Source: Hyphomonadaceae bacterium (GTDB lineage Bacteria; Pseudomonadota; Alphaproteobacteria; Caulobacterales; Maricaulaceae). Taken from it: a stretch of DNA of 56,614 nucleotides. The stretch is from the NCBI GenBank assembly GCA_013001295.1, contig JABDMW010000031.1:1-56614 (forward strand). The letters run 5' to 3'. Positions 44,481-56,425 of this stretch are shown here, piece after piece. Every line of letters begins with the position of its first letter. Position 1 is the first letter of the stretch. The notes below the pieces were generated by a model. The model made no database searches. It was not told the DNA's origin and saw only the letters and a list, made by a program, of their open reading frames with translations. Both the position numbers and the translations under genes were made by a program.

Positions 44481-47400
44481 ATGTCTGGTCGCGTTTTATT
44501 AGTTAAAATGTTCATATTACTGGGTTTGTGCCTTGTTTGCATCAATGTGACGTCCAATCCCGCTTGGTCACAAACGCCGGCAACGGAAACTGATATCGAA
44601 ATTCCCAAACCTTTCACTGAAAATTTCATTCAGTCCGAGATCGAAAAAATTCAGAACAAAAGCGATTTAACAGAAGAAGCGAAAAGCGGACTAACGGACG
44701 TATACGACGCTGCGTTGAAACGATTGCTGGAAGGTGAAGAAGAAAATATCAATGCCGCCAATTTTAAAAGCAAACGGGAGTTCGCGCCGCAGGAAATAGC
44801 GGAACTTGAAAATCGCATTCAATCGATCCGCGATCAATTAAATGACCCCGGATGGAATCCATTGGCTGATTATCAAGATCTGACGCTGGAACAGCTGGAA
44901 GTTCAATTGGCGGAGAAGGTCGCTGAAGCGACAAACTTGCGCAACGCAAAAGCCGTTGACGAAAATTTGCGATCAACGCTCGCCCAGCGACCGGGTTTGG
45001 CCCGTACGGAATTGGCTGACGCGCGGGAAAGGGTTGGGCAATTGACAACCCAATTGGCCGCCGCAAAAACCGAGGGTCTGACGGATTTGGAACGGGCAAG
45101 TAATCTTCGGGTACAGGCAACCTTATTTGCGTTACAACACAAAGTCAGGTCGCTGGAACAGGAACTCGCATCCAACCAACCGCAACTCAATGTCGTCGAT
45201 AAACGACTGACACTGCGCGATGTTCAAATTTTACAAACTGAAGATATTGTCAGGGAGTTGCAAATCGCGACCGGGTCTGCGCGCACTATGAACGCGGAGC
45301 AACAATTAATTGATGCTGAACAGGCGTTGGAAAACGTCGAGGGTCGACACCCTTATGTTCGCCAATACGCACAGGAAAATATAGATTTATTGACCAAACT
45401 CCGGGAATTGGTGGAGGGGCAGGAAAACATTCCGGCAAGTGAAGCTCGAATTCGGACGGAATTGGCGCGTGTTCGTGCCGACGAGATTGTGACGCAGCAA
45501 ATTATCGCAAATAATACGGCGTCCCGTAGCTATGGAGTTCACCTCAGACAGCTACGGCAGAAACAACCGCCGTTGAATGCTATTCGGACAAATATTACTG
45601 AGCGGAGCAAAAAGCTGGAAGACGCGCTCTTCCAACGCATCGTCAATCAGGAGGCCCTCCAGGCGTTCTATGCAGAGTCCGTAAGTTTCAATAATGATTT
45701 TACCCAGTTTGAAGCCGAGCGGCGCAAGAACAGCGAAGCACCTGTTGTTTTTCAGGAAGTCACACCTCAAGACATTGAGGCTATTCGCACTCTGAGAGAT
45801 TTTCGAAGGGATTATCTCAATGAACTGGCATCCTTCTCCGCTCAACATGCAGCAAAATTGGAAGAGGTAAATGCGCTCGAAAAAAACCTCCTGACCCAAT
45901 TGCGCGAACTATGTGAGTTACTAGACGGACGCCTGTTATGGTTGCCCAGCACTGAAGCAATCGGGTTTGATTGGCCGGGAAAATTGGTGACCGGATTCGT
46001 ACAAAGTTTTACGCCAACAAACGCCGGTTTGGCTTGGCGATCTGTAGAACGCGGCTTTAGAAATAATTACTTCGTCGCGCTGATCGCGATCGTTCTGGCC
46101 GGCGTATTCGTGGTCATCCGCGAACGTCTGGAAAAAATCGTTAGCTCAATGAGTAAAAGGGTGGGGAGGGTTCAACAGGATTCCTATATTTTGACACCTG
46201 TGGCAATACTTGATGGCTTGCTCAAGGTCGCGCCTTGGGCACTCGTTCCGTTGGCATTGGCACTCATCGTATGGGGTGGTTCGCGAGGCGATGATATATC
46301 AATAGGGCTAACCAAATACCTTTTTGCTCTTTCCGCGCTCATAATGCTGTTTCTCACGATACGTGAATGGAGCCGAAAAAACGCCTTGTTCGACCTTCAT
46401 TTCAGGGTCGATACGGAACTTCGTCACCGGATCATCCGGCACGTTCCGTGGTTCGTCGTGGTTCAAGCCATTGGATTGGCGTTAATTGGATTAACGCGGG
46501 GTAATTTTGACTATGATTCCGGGCAGGCTGCTGTCGGTGTTCTTGGATTTCTTTTTCTCTCCCTGTCGATTGCGATGATGGCGATCAAACTTTACTGGTC
46601 ACGCCCCAATGTGAAGCGCGGAAATTTTACAGAACATGACGGTATTTATGTACGTAATGAGAAATGGTTTTTTGCGCTCGCTCTTATTCTACCCGTGGCC
46701 ACTGCGATTATGGCGTGTGTCGGGTACTACGAATCAGCTCGACTACTTCTTATGCGTCTGTTCCTCTCATTTTGCGTTCTGATGCTGGCTTATGTCATTC
46801 ACGGATTTATGAAACGAAGTGTCGTCATCGCCCAACGACGGTTGGCACTGGAACAAGCCAAAAAACGACGTGACCAGGCGCTCAAAGCACGGACTGAAAA
46901 GGCCGCTGCGGAAGAGCGCGGCGAAGTGGTCATGCCAAAACTTGATTATGAACAAATTGATCTGGAAACGATCAACCGCCAGTCGAGCCAACTCGTCAAT
47001 ATTTCGGTCGTCTTGGCCGCCGCCGCCGCGCTCTGGGGACTTTGGGCAAGTCTGGTGCCCGCGCTATCGATTCTCAATGATGTTGAGTTGCCGTTCGGGA
47101 ATTATGATATATTGGGACCGGACGGCGAAAACATTCATCATTCTTTCACTCTTTGGAATTTGGTGCAGGCGATTGCCATCGGATTTATCACGTGGCTAGC
47201 TGGACGAAATCTACCAGGATTCCTGGATGTCTTTATACTGAAACGCCTAAAGTTTCAGCAAAGTACGCGGTTCGCGATTACAACTGTCGTCGGATATATC
47301 ATCTTTATTGTTGGCGCACTCATCGTATTCGATGTCATGGGTATTCAGTGGTCTAAACTGCAATGGATTGTGGCAGCACTCGGTGTTGGTATTGGTTTCG

Positions 47401-47990
47401 GCTTACAAGAAATTATTGCGAACTTTATATCCGGTTTGATTATCCTGTTTGAACGCCCGGTCAGGATCGGTGATTATGTCTCGATCGGCGAAAACAGCGG
47501 GACCGTTACGCGCATTCAAATCCGTGCGACGACATTGATTGATCTCGATAATAAAGAAATTCTCATTCCGAACAAAGCGCTGGTCACAGAACGGGTAACC
47601 AACTGGACGCTTACGAACCCGGTTACACGTTTGAAGATCGACGTCGGCGTAGCATATGGATCAGATACCGAGCTAACACACAAAACAATATTAGAAACCG
47701 TGAAGGCGAATAAGAACGTATTATCAAATCCCGAACCGACGGTGCTGTTCCTTGGCTTTGGTGACAGCTCGCTCGACTTCCAAATCAGAGTGTTTCTCCG
47801 CGATTTTGCGCAGCGATTTATGGTCAGCCATGAACTTCATATGGCCATTGATCAGGCTCTTCGCGAAGTCGACATCGAAATTCCGTTCCCGCAACGTGAC
47901 TTGCATATCAAAAACCCTGATATGAAAATCGTTCAGGAAAAGAAACCGAAGCCCCGTAAAAAGCCAGGCCCGAAACCGAAGACGGCTTAA
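44481..47990 (+). CDS. Large mechanosensitive channel, MscK/KefA type
   Basis: 1169 residues. A signal peptide (to about residue 30) precedes a long periplasmic coiled-coil region (roughly 45-480), then about eleven membrane helices and a C-terminal MscS channel domain ([48 protein letters not shown]). This is the MscK/KefA layout that vents solutes on hypo-osmotic shock. The extreme C-terminus is a basic proline-rich tail ([13 protein letters not shown]). It overlaps the convergent gcdH by 4 bp. Confidence 0.9.
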   Translation: MSGRVLLVKMFILLGLCLVCINVTSNPAWSQTPATETDIEIPKPFTENFIQSEIEKIQNKSDLTEEAKSGLTDVYDAALKRLLEGEEENINAANFKSKREFAPQEIAELENRIQSIRDQLNDPGWNPLADYQDLTLEQLEVQLAEKVAEATNLRNAKAVDENLRSTLAQRPGLARTELADARERVGQLTTQLAAAKTEGLTDLERASNLRVQATLFALQHKVRSLEQELASNQPQLNVVDKRLTLRDVQILQTEDIVRELQIATGSARTMNAEQQLIDAEQALENVEGRHPYVRQYAQENIDLLTKLRELVEGQENIPASEARIRTELARVRADEIVTQQIIANNTASRSYGVHLRQLRQKQPPLNAIRTNITERSKKLEDALFQRIVNQEALQAFYAESVSFNNDFTQFEAERRKNSEAPVVFQEVTPQDIEAIRTLRDFRRDYLNELASFSAQHAAKLEEVNALEKNLLTQLRELCELLDGRLLWLPSTEAIGFDWPGKLVTGFVQSFTPTNAGLAWRSVERGFRNNYFVALIAIVLAGVFVVIRERLEKIVSSMSKRVGRVQQDSYILTPVAILDGLLKVAPWALVPLALALIVWGGSRGDDISIGLTKYLFALSALIMLFLTIREWSRKNALFDLHFRVDTELRHRIIRHVPWFVVVQAIGLALIGLTRGNFDYDSGQAAVGVLGFLFLSLSIAMMAIKLYWSRPNVKRGNFTEHDGIYVRNEKWFFALALILPVATAIMACVGYYESARLLLMRLFLSFCVLMLAYVIHGFMKRSVVIAQRRLALEQAKKRRDQALKARTEKAAAEERGEVVMPKLDYEQIDLETINRQSSQLVNISVVLAAAAALWGLWASLVPALSILNDVELPFGNYDILGPDGENIHHSFTLWNLVQAIAIGFITWLAGRNLPGFLDVFILKRLKFQQSTRFAITTVVGYIIFIVGALIVFDVMGIQWSKLQWIVAALGVGIGFGLQEIIANFISGLIILFERPVRIGDYVSIGENSGTVTRIQIRATTLIDLDNKEILIPNKALVTERVTNWTLTNPVTRLKIDVGVAYGSDTELTHKTILETVKANKNVLSNPEPTVLFLGFGDSSLDFQIRVFLRDFAQRFMVSHELHMAIDQALREVDIEIPFPQRDLHIKNPDMKIVQEKKPKPRKKPGPKPKTA

Positions 47991-49168
47991 GCGAAGGCCT
48001 GCAGGCCGGTAATTGCGCGTCCGAGAATAAGCGCATGCACATCATGGGTGCCTTCATAGGTATTCACGGCTTCCAGATTCATGGCATGGCGGATGACGTG
48101 ATATTCGTCTGACACCCCATTGCCGCCGTGCATGTCGCGGGCCATGCGTGCGATATCCAAAGCTTTGCCGCAATTGTTGCGTTTAATCAGCGAAATCGCT
48201 TGGATTCCGAGCTTACCTGCATCCATTAACCGGCCTGCTTGCAGGGCGGCATGAAGGCCAAGCGTAATTTCGGTTTGCATGTCCGCCAATTTCTTCTGCA
48301 CCAATTGGGTCGCCGCGAGGGGGCGGTTAAATTGTTTTCGATCAAGTGTATACTGTCGGGCCGCATGCCAACAAAATTCGGCCGCGCCCATACTACCCCA
48401 CGCAATACCGTAGCGCGCTTTGTTGAGGCAGGAGAACGGGCCTTTCAGGCCTTTAATCTCTGGGAATTTGTTTTCTTTCGGAACGAAGACGTCCTCCATG
48501 ACGATTTCGCCCGTTATAGACGCGCGCAGCGAGAATTTGCCTTCAATCTTGGGGGTAGTCAGGCCTTTCATTCCTTTTTCAAGAATAAATCCGCGAATGT
48601 CGCCATCATCGTCTTTCGCCCAAACGACGAAGACGTCGGCAGCGGGAGAGTTGGTGATCCACATTTTGGATCCGTTGAGCACATAACCGCCATCTGCTTT
48701 TTTGGCTCTTGTTTTCATACCGCCCGGGTCGGATCCGGCGTCCGGTTCTGTCAGTCCAAAACAACCGACAAATTCACCACTGGCCAATTTAGGTAAAAAC
48801 TTTTGCTTTTGATCTTCAGTTCCGAATTCGTGAATGGGATGCATAACCAATGAAGATTGAACTGACATGGCGGATCGATAACCGCTATCAACGCGTTCGA
48901 CCTCTCGGGCAATTAATCCGTAACAGACATAATTGACACCTGCACAATCATAGCCGTCGATGGTCGAGCCGAGCAGGCCTTGTTCGCCCATTTCAGTGAA
49001 GATGTCGCGGTCAAATGTTTCATGACGATTGGCCTCGAGAATACGCGGCATCAATTTGTTCTGGCAATAGGCACGTGCCGATTCCATGACTATCCGCTCG
49101 TCTTCACTCAATGAATCTTCAAGATTTAAGGGGTCTTCCCAGTTAAACGGTGCGTAGCTGCTCATCAC
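47987..49168 (-). CDS. gcdH: Glutaryl-CoA dehydrogenase
   Basis: 393-residue FAD acyl-CoA dehydrogenase that oxidises and decarboxylates glutaryl-CoA to crotonyl-CoA in lysine and tryptophan breakdown. The N-terminal [18 protein letters not shown] is specific to this subfamily. [15 protein letters not shown] and WITNSPAAD follow, and the catalytic Glu is about E372 in [12 protein letters not shown]. It is downstream of an aldehyde dehydrogenase gene on the same strand (57 bp gap). Confidence 0.93.
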   Translation of the reverse strand: MMSSYAPFNWEDPLNLEDSLSEDERIVMESARAYCQNKLMPRILEANRHETFDRDIFTEMGEQGLLGSTIDGYDCAGVNYVCYGLIAREVERVDSGYRSAMSVQSSLVMHPIHEFGTEDQKQKFLPKLASGEFVGCFGLTEPDAGSDPGGMKTRAKKADGGYVLNGSKMWITNSPAADVFVVWAKDDDGDIRGFILEKGMKGLTTPKIEGKFSLRASITGEIVMEDVFVPKENKFPEIKGLKGPFSCLNKARYGIAWGSMGAAEFCWHAARQYTLDRKQFNRPLAATQLVQKKLADMQTEITLGLHAALQAGRLMDAGKLGIQAISLIKRNNCGKALDIARMARDMHGGNGVSDEYHVIRHAMNLEAVNTYEGTHDVHALILGRAITGLQAFA

Positions 49169-49225
49169 ACTTCCTTATCTACGTTTCGAGCCGGAATGTA
49201 TCGGTTTAAAAAAACGCTGCAAGCC

Positions 49226-50593
49226 CTAGTTTGCGACAATCACCGTTTTTAAATTGGTGAATTCGAGCATGCCGGCCTTAGCCATTTCACGGCCATAGCC
49301 AGACCGTTTGACGCCGCCAAACGGCAAGCGAATATCTGACGAAGCATAGCGGTTGACGAATGTCGATCCCGCCTCGATCTTGCCGACGCAAAGATCAATT
49401 TCGGTTGGGTCGTGCGAAAATAATACGGACGACAAACCGAAGGGTGTATCGTTGGCTAGGTCTATAGCTGTATCAATGCCAGCGACTTTGCAAAACATGG
49501 CGACAGGTGCAAAAATTTCTTTGTCGTAAACCCACATACCGGGGTCGATATTTTCCAGTATGCCGGGGACGATATAAAAACCCTGCTCCGGGATGGTTTG
49601 AATGCTTTCCGTAAATTCAGCGCCTTGTGAAACTGCATTTCTGATCATGAGTTGAGCATCTTTCAACGCTTGATCCGACACCAAAGGACCCAAATCAGTA
49701 TCAGGGTTGAGCGGATCTCCAATATTTAATTTATGAAGCTCTTTCAGATATTTAGCCCGGAATTCATCATAGATATGTTCGTGAACAATGATGCGTTTGG
49801 CGGCAATACAGGATTGTCCATTATTGCGCGTGCGACTGATGATGGCGGCTTCGACAGCCGCGTCGATATCAGCACTTGGCATGACGATAAACGGATCAGA
49901 TCCACCGAGCTCCAATACTGTTTTCTTGATTTGCTCACCACATTTAGCGGCGACAGCTGACCCGGCGGCTTCTGAGCCGGTTAAACTCACGGCTTTAATA
50001 CGTGGATCGGCAAGAAGTGGCTCCACCTGTTGGCTCTCGATTTGCAATGATAAAAAACAACCCTGTTCGAACCCTGAATCTTTAAATAATTCTTCAAGCT
50101 TTATTGCGCATTGGGGTACATTAGAGGCGTGCTTGAGAAGTATTGTATTGCCTGCCAACAAGGCAGGTATCGCTACCCGGATCACTTGCCAAAATGGAAA
50201 ATTCCAAGGCATAATCAAAAGTACTGGTCCCAACGGCAAAGGCGATGTTAAAGCACGCTTGTACTCAGTATCGAGCACGTCATCTGCCAAATATTCCGGG
50301 GCCTTGTCGGCACTATAACGACAGTATTGGACGCATTTATCGATCTCTGCTTCAGCCGCAGTCAGTGTTTTGCCCATTTCCAGAACCATCAAGCGGGCGA
50401 TAATAGTCTTTTGTTTTTCTAATGTGTCGGCGAATTTTTCCACGAGAGACATACGGTCCGGCAATATTTGGCCGCGCCAAGCCGTATAAGAGCGTCGCGA
50501 CTGATTGATTGCTACTTCGATTTGCAGATCATCAAATGGCTCAAATGTTTTGAGAACCTCACCAGTTGCAGGGTTGATCGATTGGATAGGCAT
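49226..50593 (-). CDS. NAD(P)-dependent succinate-semialdehyde dehydrogenase-like aldehyde dehydrogenase
   Basis: 455 residues of the aldehyde dehydrogenase superfamily: PWNFPFWQVIR, the Glu-containing LELGGSDPFIV and the catalytic Cys in NNGQSCIAAKRI. The short form starting SINPATGEVLKTFEP resembles the succinate-semialdehyde dehydrogenase (SSADH, Sad/GabD-like) group, which would feed succinate to the TCA cycle, but substrate assignment within this superfamily is uncertain from sequence alone. It is divergent from acs and upstream of gcdH. Confidence 0.82.
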   Translation of the reverse strand: MPIQSINPATGEVLKTFEPFDDLQIEVAINQSRRSYTAWRGQILPDRMSLVEKFADTLEKQKTIIARLMVLEMGKTLTAAEAEIDKCVQYCRYSADKAPEYLADDVLDTEYKRALTSPLPLGPVLLIMPWNFPFWQVIRVAIPALLAGNTILLKHASNVPQCAIKLEELFKDSGFEQGCFLSLQIESQQVEPLLADPRIKAVSLTGSEAAGSAVAAKCGEQIKKTVLELGGSDPFIVMPSADIDAAVEAAIISRTRNNGQSCIAAKRIIVHEHIYDEFRAKYLKELHKLNIGDPLNPDTDLGPLVSDQALKDAQLMIRNAVSQGAEFTESIQTIPEQGFYIVPGILENIDPGMWVYDKEIFAPVAMFCKVAGIDTAIDLANDTPFGLSSVLFSHDPTEIDLCVGKIEAGSTFVNRYASSDIRLPFGGVKRSGYGREMAKAGMLEFTNLKTVIVAN

Positions 50594-50728
50594 AACAGTT
50601 CCTGTGTCGCCAATTCCGTGTAGACGCTTTGGGCGATAAGAAAAGCCAAGAAATAATAATCGCCATAAATTGACTCAGTATTTGATCTTGGTCGATGCAG
50701 TCCATAAAATGCTTTTGAGGAGACTGAT

Positions 50729-52669
50729 ATGAGCGACGATAGTATTTTTGAAGTGCCAGAGGAATTCCTCAAAAACACCAATTGTGATGTACAAAAATAC
50801 GAGACAATGTACGCGCAGTCTGTCGATGATCCGGAGGCATTTTGGGCCGAGCAAGGCAAACGGTTGGACTGGATAAAACCTTATTCAAAAATCAAAAATA
50901 CATCCTTTGAAAAAGACGAGTTGCACATAAGTTGGTTCGAAGATGGCGCCTTGAACGTCAGTGCCAATTGTATTGATCGTCATCTTAAGACGCGAGGAGA
51001 TCAAACGGCCATTATTTTCGAAGGCGATGAGCCAACCGATAGCCAACATATTACCTACCGCGATCTTCACGCACATGTTTGCCGGTTCGCAAATATTCTC
51101 AAAAAACACGGTGTTCAAAAAGGTGATCGCGTCACCATATACATGCCCATGATACCGGAGGCTGCTTATGCGATGCTAGCTTGTGCGCGCATCGGCGCGA
51201 TCCACAGTGTGGTTTTTGGCGGCTTTTCGCCGCAAGCCCTGGCGGGGCGCATAACCGGCTGCCAATCGCCTTTTATCATCACAGCAGACGAAGGCGTGCG
51301 CGGCGGCAAGAAAATTCCGCTTAAGGCCAATGTAGATGCGGCGTTGAAGCTGTCTTCAAAAGTCAAATCAGTCATCATGATTACACGCACCGGTGCTGAT
51401 GTCCCGATGGTGGAGGGGCGCGATTTCCGTTACGAAGATGAATTAAAAACGGTCGACGCTGACTGCCCACCTGAACCCATGAATGCCGAGGATCCGTTAT
51501 TCATTTTGTATACATCGGGTTCAACAGGGCAACCAAAAGGTCTGGTTCATACTAGCGGCGGGTATTTGACGTGGGCATCAATGACCCATGAGTATATTTT
51601 CGACCTTAAAGAGGGTGACGTATATTGGTGTTCCGCTGATGTCGGGTGGGTCACAGGACATAGCTATATTGTTTATGGTCCGCTTGCCAACGGTACGACG
51701 ACGGTCATGTTTGAAGGCGTGCCGACCTATCCGGATGCCTCGCGGTTCTGGCAAGTTGTCGACAAACACCAGGTCAATTCGTTTTATACGGCTCCGACAG
51801 CAATCCGCGCCTTAATGCGCGAAGGCGACGGGCCAGTCAACGCGACCTCTCGAAAATCATTACGAATATTGGGGTCGGTAGGGGAGCCTATCAATCCGGA
51901 AGCCTGGTTGTGGTATCACAATGTGGTTGGCGACGGGCGGTGCCCCATCGTCGATACCTGGTGGCAAACGGAAACCGGAGGCGCAATGATCACGCCGCTC
52001 CCCGGTGCTATCCCATTGAAGCCGGGGTCGGCAACCAAGCCGTTTTTCACGGTACAACCGCAACTCGTTGATGGTGAGGGTGTTGAGTTGACCGGAGCAA
52101 CAGAAGGCAATCTGTGCATAATTGACAGCTGGCCCGGACAAGCGCGAACCATATATGGCGACCAGGAACGGTTTTACGACACATATTTTTCGACCTTTCC
52201 GGGCAAATATTTTACCGGCGATGGGTGCCGGCGCGACGAAGACGGGTATTACTGGATTACAGGCCGCGTTGACGATGTCATCAATATCTCCGGTCACCGC
52301 ATGGGAACGGCTGAAGTTGAAAGTGCACTCGTGGCCCACGAGGCTGTTGCCGAATCGGCTGTCGTGGGAATGCCGCACGACATCAAAGGGCAGGGCATTT
52401 ATGTCTATGTTATCTTAAAAGCCGGCGAAAAAGCTTCGGACGAACTTCACAAAGGTCTGGTCCAACAGATTCGCAATGAAATCGGGCCGATCGCGTCGCC
52501 AGATTTCATTCAATTCTGTCCGGGTCTTCCAAAAACCCGTTCTGGAAAGATTATGCGCCGCATCTTACGCAAAATCGCTGAAAATAGTTTCGATAATCTT
52601 GGTGATACCTCTACGTTGGCAGAGCCGGAAATAGTAGATATGCTCATAGATGGGCGCCAAAATAGATAA
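50729..52669 (+). CDS. acsA: Acetyl-CoA synthetase
   Basis: 646 residues, ATP-dependent activation of acetate to acetyl-CoA via acetyl-AMP. The adenylate-forming motif [47 protein letters not shown] and the C-terminal regulatory lysine (about K607) in [11 protein letters not shown] are intact. That lysine is the classical acetylation site that switches Acs off. GAGGAG precedes the ATG. It supplies acetyl-CoA to the glyoxylate shunt encoded by aceBA. Propionyl-CoA synthetase is less likely given the length and motif set. Confidence 0.93.
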   Translation: MSDDSIFEVPEEFLKNTNCDVQKYETMYAQSVDDPEAFWAEQGKRLDWIKPYSKIKNTSFEKDELHISWFEDGALNVSANCIDRHLKTRGDQTAIIFEGDEPTDSQHITYRDLHAHVCRFANILKKHGVQKGDRVTIYMPMIPEAAYAMLACARIGAIHSVVFGGFSPQALAGRITGCQSPFIITADEGVRGGKKIPLKANVDAALKLSSKVKSVIMITRTGADVPMVEGRDFRYEDELKTVDADCPPEPMNAEDPLFILYTSGSTGQPKGLVHTSGGYLTWASMTHEYIFDLKEGDVYWCSADVGWVTGHSYIVYGPLANGTTTVMFEGVPTYPDASRFWQVVDKHQVNSFYTAPTAIRALMREGDGPVNATSRKSLRILGSVGEPINPEAWLWYHNVVGDGRCPIVDTWWQTETGGAMITPLPGAIPLKPGSATKPFFTVQPQLVDGEGVELTGATEGNLCIIDSWPGQARTIYGDQERFYDTYFSTFPGKYFTGDGCRRDEDGYYWITGRVDDVINISGHRMGTAEVESALVAHEAVAESAVVGMPHDIKGQGIYVYVILKAGEKASDELHKGLVQQIRNEIGPIASPDFIQFCPGLPKTRSGKIMRRILRKIAENSFDNLGDTSTLAEPEIVDMLIDGRQNR

Positions 52670-52730
52670 TTTTTGCGTCAATGGACGGGTTTAAGGTGAT
52701 TTTGTCCCTTATTCGGGGCTTGTGACTTTT

Positions 52731-52759
52731 TTGACACAGTATGCGACTTTTTTCATATT
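52731..52759 (+). promoter_or_regulatory. Sigma70-type promoter for the TonB-dependent receptor
   Basis: TTGACA (52731-52736) is a consensus -35 box and is followed, after exactly 17 bp, by CATATT (52754-52759). The predicted transcript would have a ~90 nt leader before the ATG at 52857. Confidence 0.6.
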
Positions 52760-52856
52760 AAACGAAGCAATTCCTGTCATTGCACGACAAACCGCATTAT
52801 AGGTGCATGCAGTCTATTCAAAAATAACTAATACTCTTACCGATCAGGGGAAATTT

Positions 52857-55403
52857 ATGATTACCAAAAAACTTGGATATCTTGCGTCAACTGCAATTGT
52901 CGCAACAATGGCGTTTTCTGGAAGCGCTTTCGCGCAATCAGGCGGCGATGAAATTATCGTGACAGCGACAAAGCGTGAAACCACGCTGCAAGCGACACCC
53001 GTAGCGGTTTCTGTAACTGGCGAAGAAACAATTGAAAAAGCCCGCATTCTGGATTTGAATGATTTGCAATCAATCGTTCCATCTTTGCGCGTTAACCAGC
53101 TGCAAAGTTCGCAAAATACAAACTTCGTTATTCGTGGCTTCGGTAACGGTGCCAACAACGCTGGTATCGAGCCGTCCGTTGGTGTTTTTATCGACGGTGT
53201 TTACCGCTCGCGTTCAGCGGCCCGGATTGGCGATCTGCCAAAATTGAGCCGAATTGAGGTTCTACGTGGTCCACAAAGTACATTGTTTGGTAAAAACGCA
53301 TCGGCCGGTGTTGTCAGCATCGTGACGGCAAAGCCATCATTTGACGGCGAGGGATACGTTGAAGCTGGATACGGTAACTATAACAATATTACCGGTAAAG
53401 CTTATGTCTCCAATGCGCTATCTGACAATGTCGCCTTTAGCCTTGGTGGCGGGTTCAATTTGCGAGACGGCTATGTCGAAAGCGCAGTTGGTCTTGATGA
53501 GCTCAATGATCGGAACCGTTACAATATCCGGGGACAATTGTTGGTAGAACCATCCGATTCGACATCGATCCGGATTATTGCTGATTATTCAACTGCGAGT
53601 GAAAACTGCTGTGCGGTCACAAACTACCAAAATGAAGGCGCATTTGCTGCGATTTCGGCGCTTGGCGGACAGGTCGCAGACGCAAATGATCCATTCGCTT
53701 TGGTGGCGTATCAGAACTTTGACGCTGTGAACGAACTCGACGATTGGGGCACATCGCTGCACATCGATCATGACTTCGGTGCAGTTGCACTAACATCGAT
53801 CACTTCATACAGAAATAATAAGAGTTTCTTCGATACAGATGCCGACTACGGTACACTCGATTTGCTGGCGTCAGTTTACAGTGACTCTGATATCGACACA
53901 TTTACGCAAGAGCTTCGCTTGGCGTCGACTGGATCGAACACGGTCGATTGGATGGTTGGCGGGTATTATTTCACCGAAGATGTGCAACAAGACGCCGGAC
54001 TCCGCTATGGTTCTGACCTTGCTAATTACCTTGATCTGCTTGCGGGTGGTCCAGGAACCTTGGCAACTTTTGAAGGTTTGTACGGATTTGCGCCGGGTTC
54101 ATTCTTTAGCGATACAACGCGTATGAATGAAATGTTTACTCAGGACAATACGGCTTGGTCAGCTTTTGGTACAGTAGACTTCCATGTCTCGGATCGTCTC
54201 ACGCTTACTGGTGGTCTGAACTATACCAATGATTCAAAATCAACCTCTGGAATTACCGATAATAACGACGCATTCTCAAACCTCGATTTGACGAACCAAT
54301 TGACCGTCTTTGGTGCACCTTTACCAACTGTATTGTTTGGTCAGGCATTTACAGCCAATACCGGATTGGCTCCAACTCCGACTAACATTGCATTTATTGA
54401 AAGTGTCGCACCAGGAACATCAGCGGCTATTCAAGCTGGTGTTAACGCGGGTATTCTCGGTCTGGAAGGTCTTCAGTTCCAGCCGCAATTCCTCGCATTC
54501 CCGAACGCGGTCGAGTCTGCTGAAACCGATGATGACAAGCTGACATGGAATGTTCGTGCAGCGTATGAAGTCAGTGACAACATCAATGTATACGCGAGTG
54601 CGTCAACCGGTTTCAAATCGTCTTCGTGGAACTTGTCACGTGACTCCCGTCCATTCGCATCTGATGCGGGCGCTTTGGCTGCTGCCGGATTGCTTCCCAA
54701 CAATTACGTTCCAGCAACAGGCCGGAATTTTGGGACACGGTTTGCGGGTCCGGAAGAAGCTACAGTTTATGAGTTGGGCTTAAAAGCGAAGTTCTCTCGT
54801 GGTGCATTTAATGTCGCGATCTTTGATCAGACAATTGAAGGCTTCCAGTCCAATACATTCCTTGGCACCGGATTTGTTCTGGCTAATGCAGGTGAGCAAT
54901 CAACGAAAGGTATCGAGCTTGATGCGACATACACTCCGGTTGATCCACTGACGCTGACATTCGCGGCGACATTCCTGGATCCGATCTATGACTCATTCGT
55001 AGGCGGTCCTGGACCAAATGGTACTGTAGCCGATCTATCCGGTGAAAAACCGGCTGGTATTCCAACCACGTCATTGTCGACATCTGCCACTTACACGCAT
55101 GATTTCGACAACGGAATGACTGGCTTTGTTCGCGGTGACTGGCAGTATGAAAGCGAAGTTCAGAGTAACGAAGCTATTTCTACGCTAACTGGTGCAGAAG
55201 ATGCTTTCCGGACAGTCAGCACAGTCAATGCAGCGACAGGCCTCACTCTGGAAAACGGCTTCAGCGTTCAACTATGGGCGCGGAACCTGTTTAATGATGA
55301 ATATATAACAACAGTATTCCCGGGTGTTGCCCAAGCCGGCATCATCAATGGTTATAGAAATGCACCACGCACTTACGGTGTTAATGTCCGTAAAGAGTGG
55401 TAG
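52857..55403 (+). CDS. TonB-dependent outer-membrane receptor
   Basis: 848 residues from the ATG at 52857, which has AGGGG upstream and begins the signal peptide (MITKKLGYLASTAIVATMAF, cleavage after AFAQ). A TonB-box-like segment (DEIIVTATKR) is followed by the plug domain (SIVPSLRVNQ, FVIRGFGNG, VGVFIDGVYRSRSA, IEVLRGPQSTLFGKNASAGV) and a 22-strand-type barrel ending NVRKEW. It imports an unknown ligand using TonB energy. It has its own promoter and terminator and no partner gene, so the ligand cannot be inferred. Confidence 0.92.
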   Translation: MITKKLGYLASTAIVATMAFSGSAFAQSGGDEIIVTATKRETTLQATPVAVSVTGEETIEKARILDLNDLQSIVPSLRVNQLQSSQNTNFVIRGFGNGANNAGIEPSVGVFIDGVYRSRSAARIGDLPKLSRIEVLRGPQSTLFGKNASAGVVSIVTAKPSFDGEGYVEAGYGNYNNITGKAYVSNALSDNVAFSLGGGFNLRDGYVESAVGLDELNDRNRYNIRGQLLVEPSDSTSIRIIADYSTASENCCAVTNYQNEGAFAAISALGGQVADANDPFALVAYQNFDAVNELDDWGTSLHIDHDFGAVALTSITSYRNNKSFFDTDADYGTLDLLASVYSDSDIDTFTQELRLASTGSNTVDWMVGGYYFTEDVQQDAGLRYGSDLANYLDLLAGGPGTLATFEGLYGFAPGSFFSDTTRMNEMFTQDNTAWSAFGTVDFHVSDRLTLTGGLNYTNDSKSTSGITDNNDAFSNLDLTNQLTVFGAPLPTVLFGQAFTANTGLAPTPTNIAFIESVAPGTSAAIQAGVNAGILGLEGLQFQPQFLAFPNAVESAETDDDKLTWNVRAAYEVSDNINVYASASTGFKSSSWNLSRDSRPFASDAGALAAAGLLPNNYVPATGRNFGTRFAGPEEATVYELGLKAKFSRGAFNVAIFDQTIEGFQSNTFLGTGFVLANAGEQSTKGIELDATYTPVDPLTLTFAATFLDPIYDSFVGGPGPNGTVADLSGEKPAGIPTTSLSTSATYTHDFDNGMTGFVRGDWQYESEVQSNEAISTLTGAEDAFRTVSTVNAATGLTLENGFSVQLWARNLFNDEYITTVFPGVAQAGIINGYRNAPRTYGVNVRKEW

Positions 55404-55425
55404 TTTGACCATCTAATTTGAATTT

Positions 55426-55454
55426 AATCCCCGCCTCGCGCGGGGATTTTTTTT
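55426..55454 (+). terminator. Rho-independent terminator of the TonB-receptor gene
   Basis: AATCCCCGC / GCGGGGATT hairpin (55426-55448) followed by a run of T. It lies 22 bp after the receptor stop and just before the end of the convergent hydrolase gene, for which the same hairpin could also serve. Confidence 0.88.
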
Positions 55455-55456
55455 GG

Positions 55457-56425
55457 CTAAGCAATTGTTGAAACGGCTGATTTTGCCCAAATGACAAAAG
55501 TATTCATGACTTCATCACGTTCAGATTTGGGCTCGTTCAAGGCCTCATGTCGCCCATTCTTTCGGATTAAGGTCTTCAAATTAGCAATTCCAGCCGCTTT
55601 CAACCTCTTATCCATATCGAGAATTGCCTTGCCTTTTTCCACCGACGGATCTTGATCGCCGGCAAGTAAAAATACAGGCATATCTTTCGGGACATTCTCC
55701 AGTCCAATATCATTTGCACCAAATTCAATCCCTTCTGCTATGTCGAGCCACATGCTGTTGGATGGGCGCCATCCACAATCAGGATCGTCCTCATATGTTT
55801 TTGCTTCCGCGAGATCTTTCGTAAGCCAGTCAGCCGTGGTCTGATTGGGCCTAAAAGCCTTATTGTAGGCCTCAAACGAGAATTTCGAAGCGATACTCGG
55901 CGTTTTGGGACCTTTAAATTTGTTCTCAAGCTTCAACACAAGTTTGAGAATCTGCAATAGCGGCGATTTGCTCAAGCCCGCATTCCATACGGCGACGCCG
56001 TCAAGCGTTTCTGGAAATCTCAAGAGATAGTTATAAGCGAGCATACCGCCCATTGAATGACCGAACATCAGGATGGGTAGTTTCGGGTGCGCTTTGCGGA
56101 TTTCACCATTCACGAACTGTATATCCGCTAAAACGGTATTCCATCCATCCGTTTCAGCAAATACGCCTTGAGACGCATCGGGAGCAATTGTAGCTCCGTG
56201 TCCACGGTGATCATGCGCATAGACTTCAAATCCTTCTTTGCTCAATGCTTCTGCGAACCGGGCATATCGGCCCGCGTGTTCGGCTAAACCGTGATTGATA
56301 TGAACGACTCCGATGGGACGGGCATCGGCTTTTCTGTGATAAACAGCCAGCGATGCGCCTGTTGGGCTTTCCCATGCTTCTATTGTCGTGAATAGCCCGT
56401 TCAGTCTAGTGTTCTGTTGTCTCAT
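55457..56425 (-). CDS. Alpha/beta hydrolase, monoacylglycerol lipase-like
   Basis: 322 residues of the serine hydrolase (Hydrolase_4) group. VHINHGLAEHAGRYARFAEA and HDHRGHG are typical of monoacylglycerol lipases and lysophospholipases. The triad is Ser in GHSMGG, Asp in LAGDQDPSV and His in GRHEALNE. No signal peptide is evident, so a cytosolic lipase or esterase is likely. It is convergent with the TonB receptor. The remaining 56426-56614 stretch upstream shows no gene. Confidence 0.87.
   Translation of the reverse strand: MRQQNTRLNGLFTTIEAWESPTGASLAVYHRKADARPIGVVHINHGLAEHAGRYARFAEALSKEGFEVYAHDHRGHGATIAPDASQGVFAETDGWNTVLADIQFVNGEIRKAHPKLPILMFGHSMGGMLAYNYLLRFPETLDGVAVWNAGLSKSPLLQILKLVLKLENKFKGPKTPSIASKFSFEAYNKAFRPNQTTADWLTKDLAEAKTYEDDPDCGWRPSNSMWLDIAEGIEFGANDIGLENVPKDMPVFLLAGDQDPSVEKGKAILDMDKRLKAAGIANLKTLIRKNGRHEALNEPKSERDEVMNTFVIWAKSAVSTIA

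Noticed and set aside
47945-47990. Basic KKPGPKPK tail of the MscK-like protein as an AT-hook
   Set aside because: A single basic proline-rich tail on a membrane channel is better read as a disordered cytosolic end; there is no GRP core.
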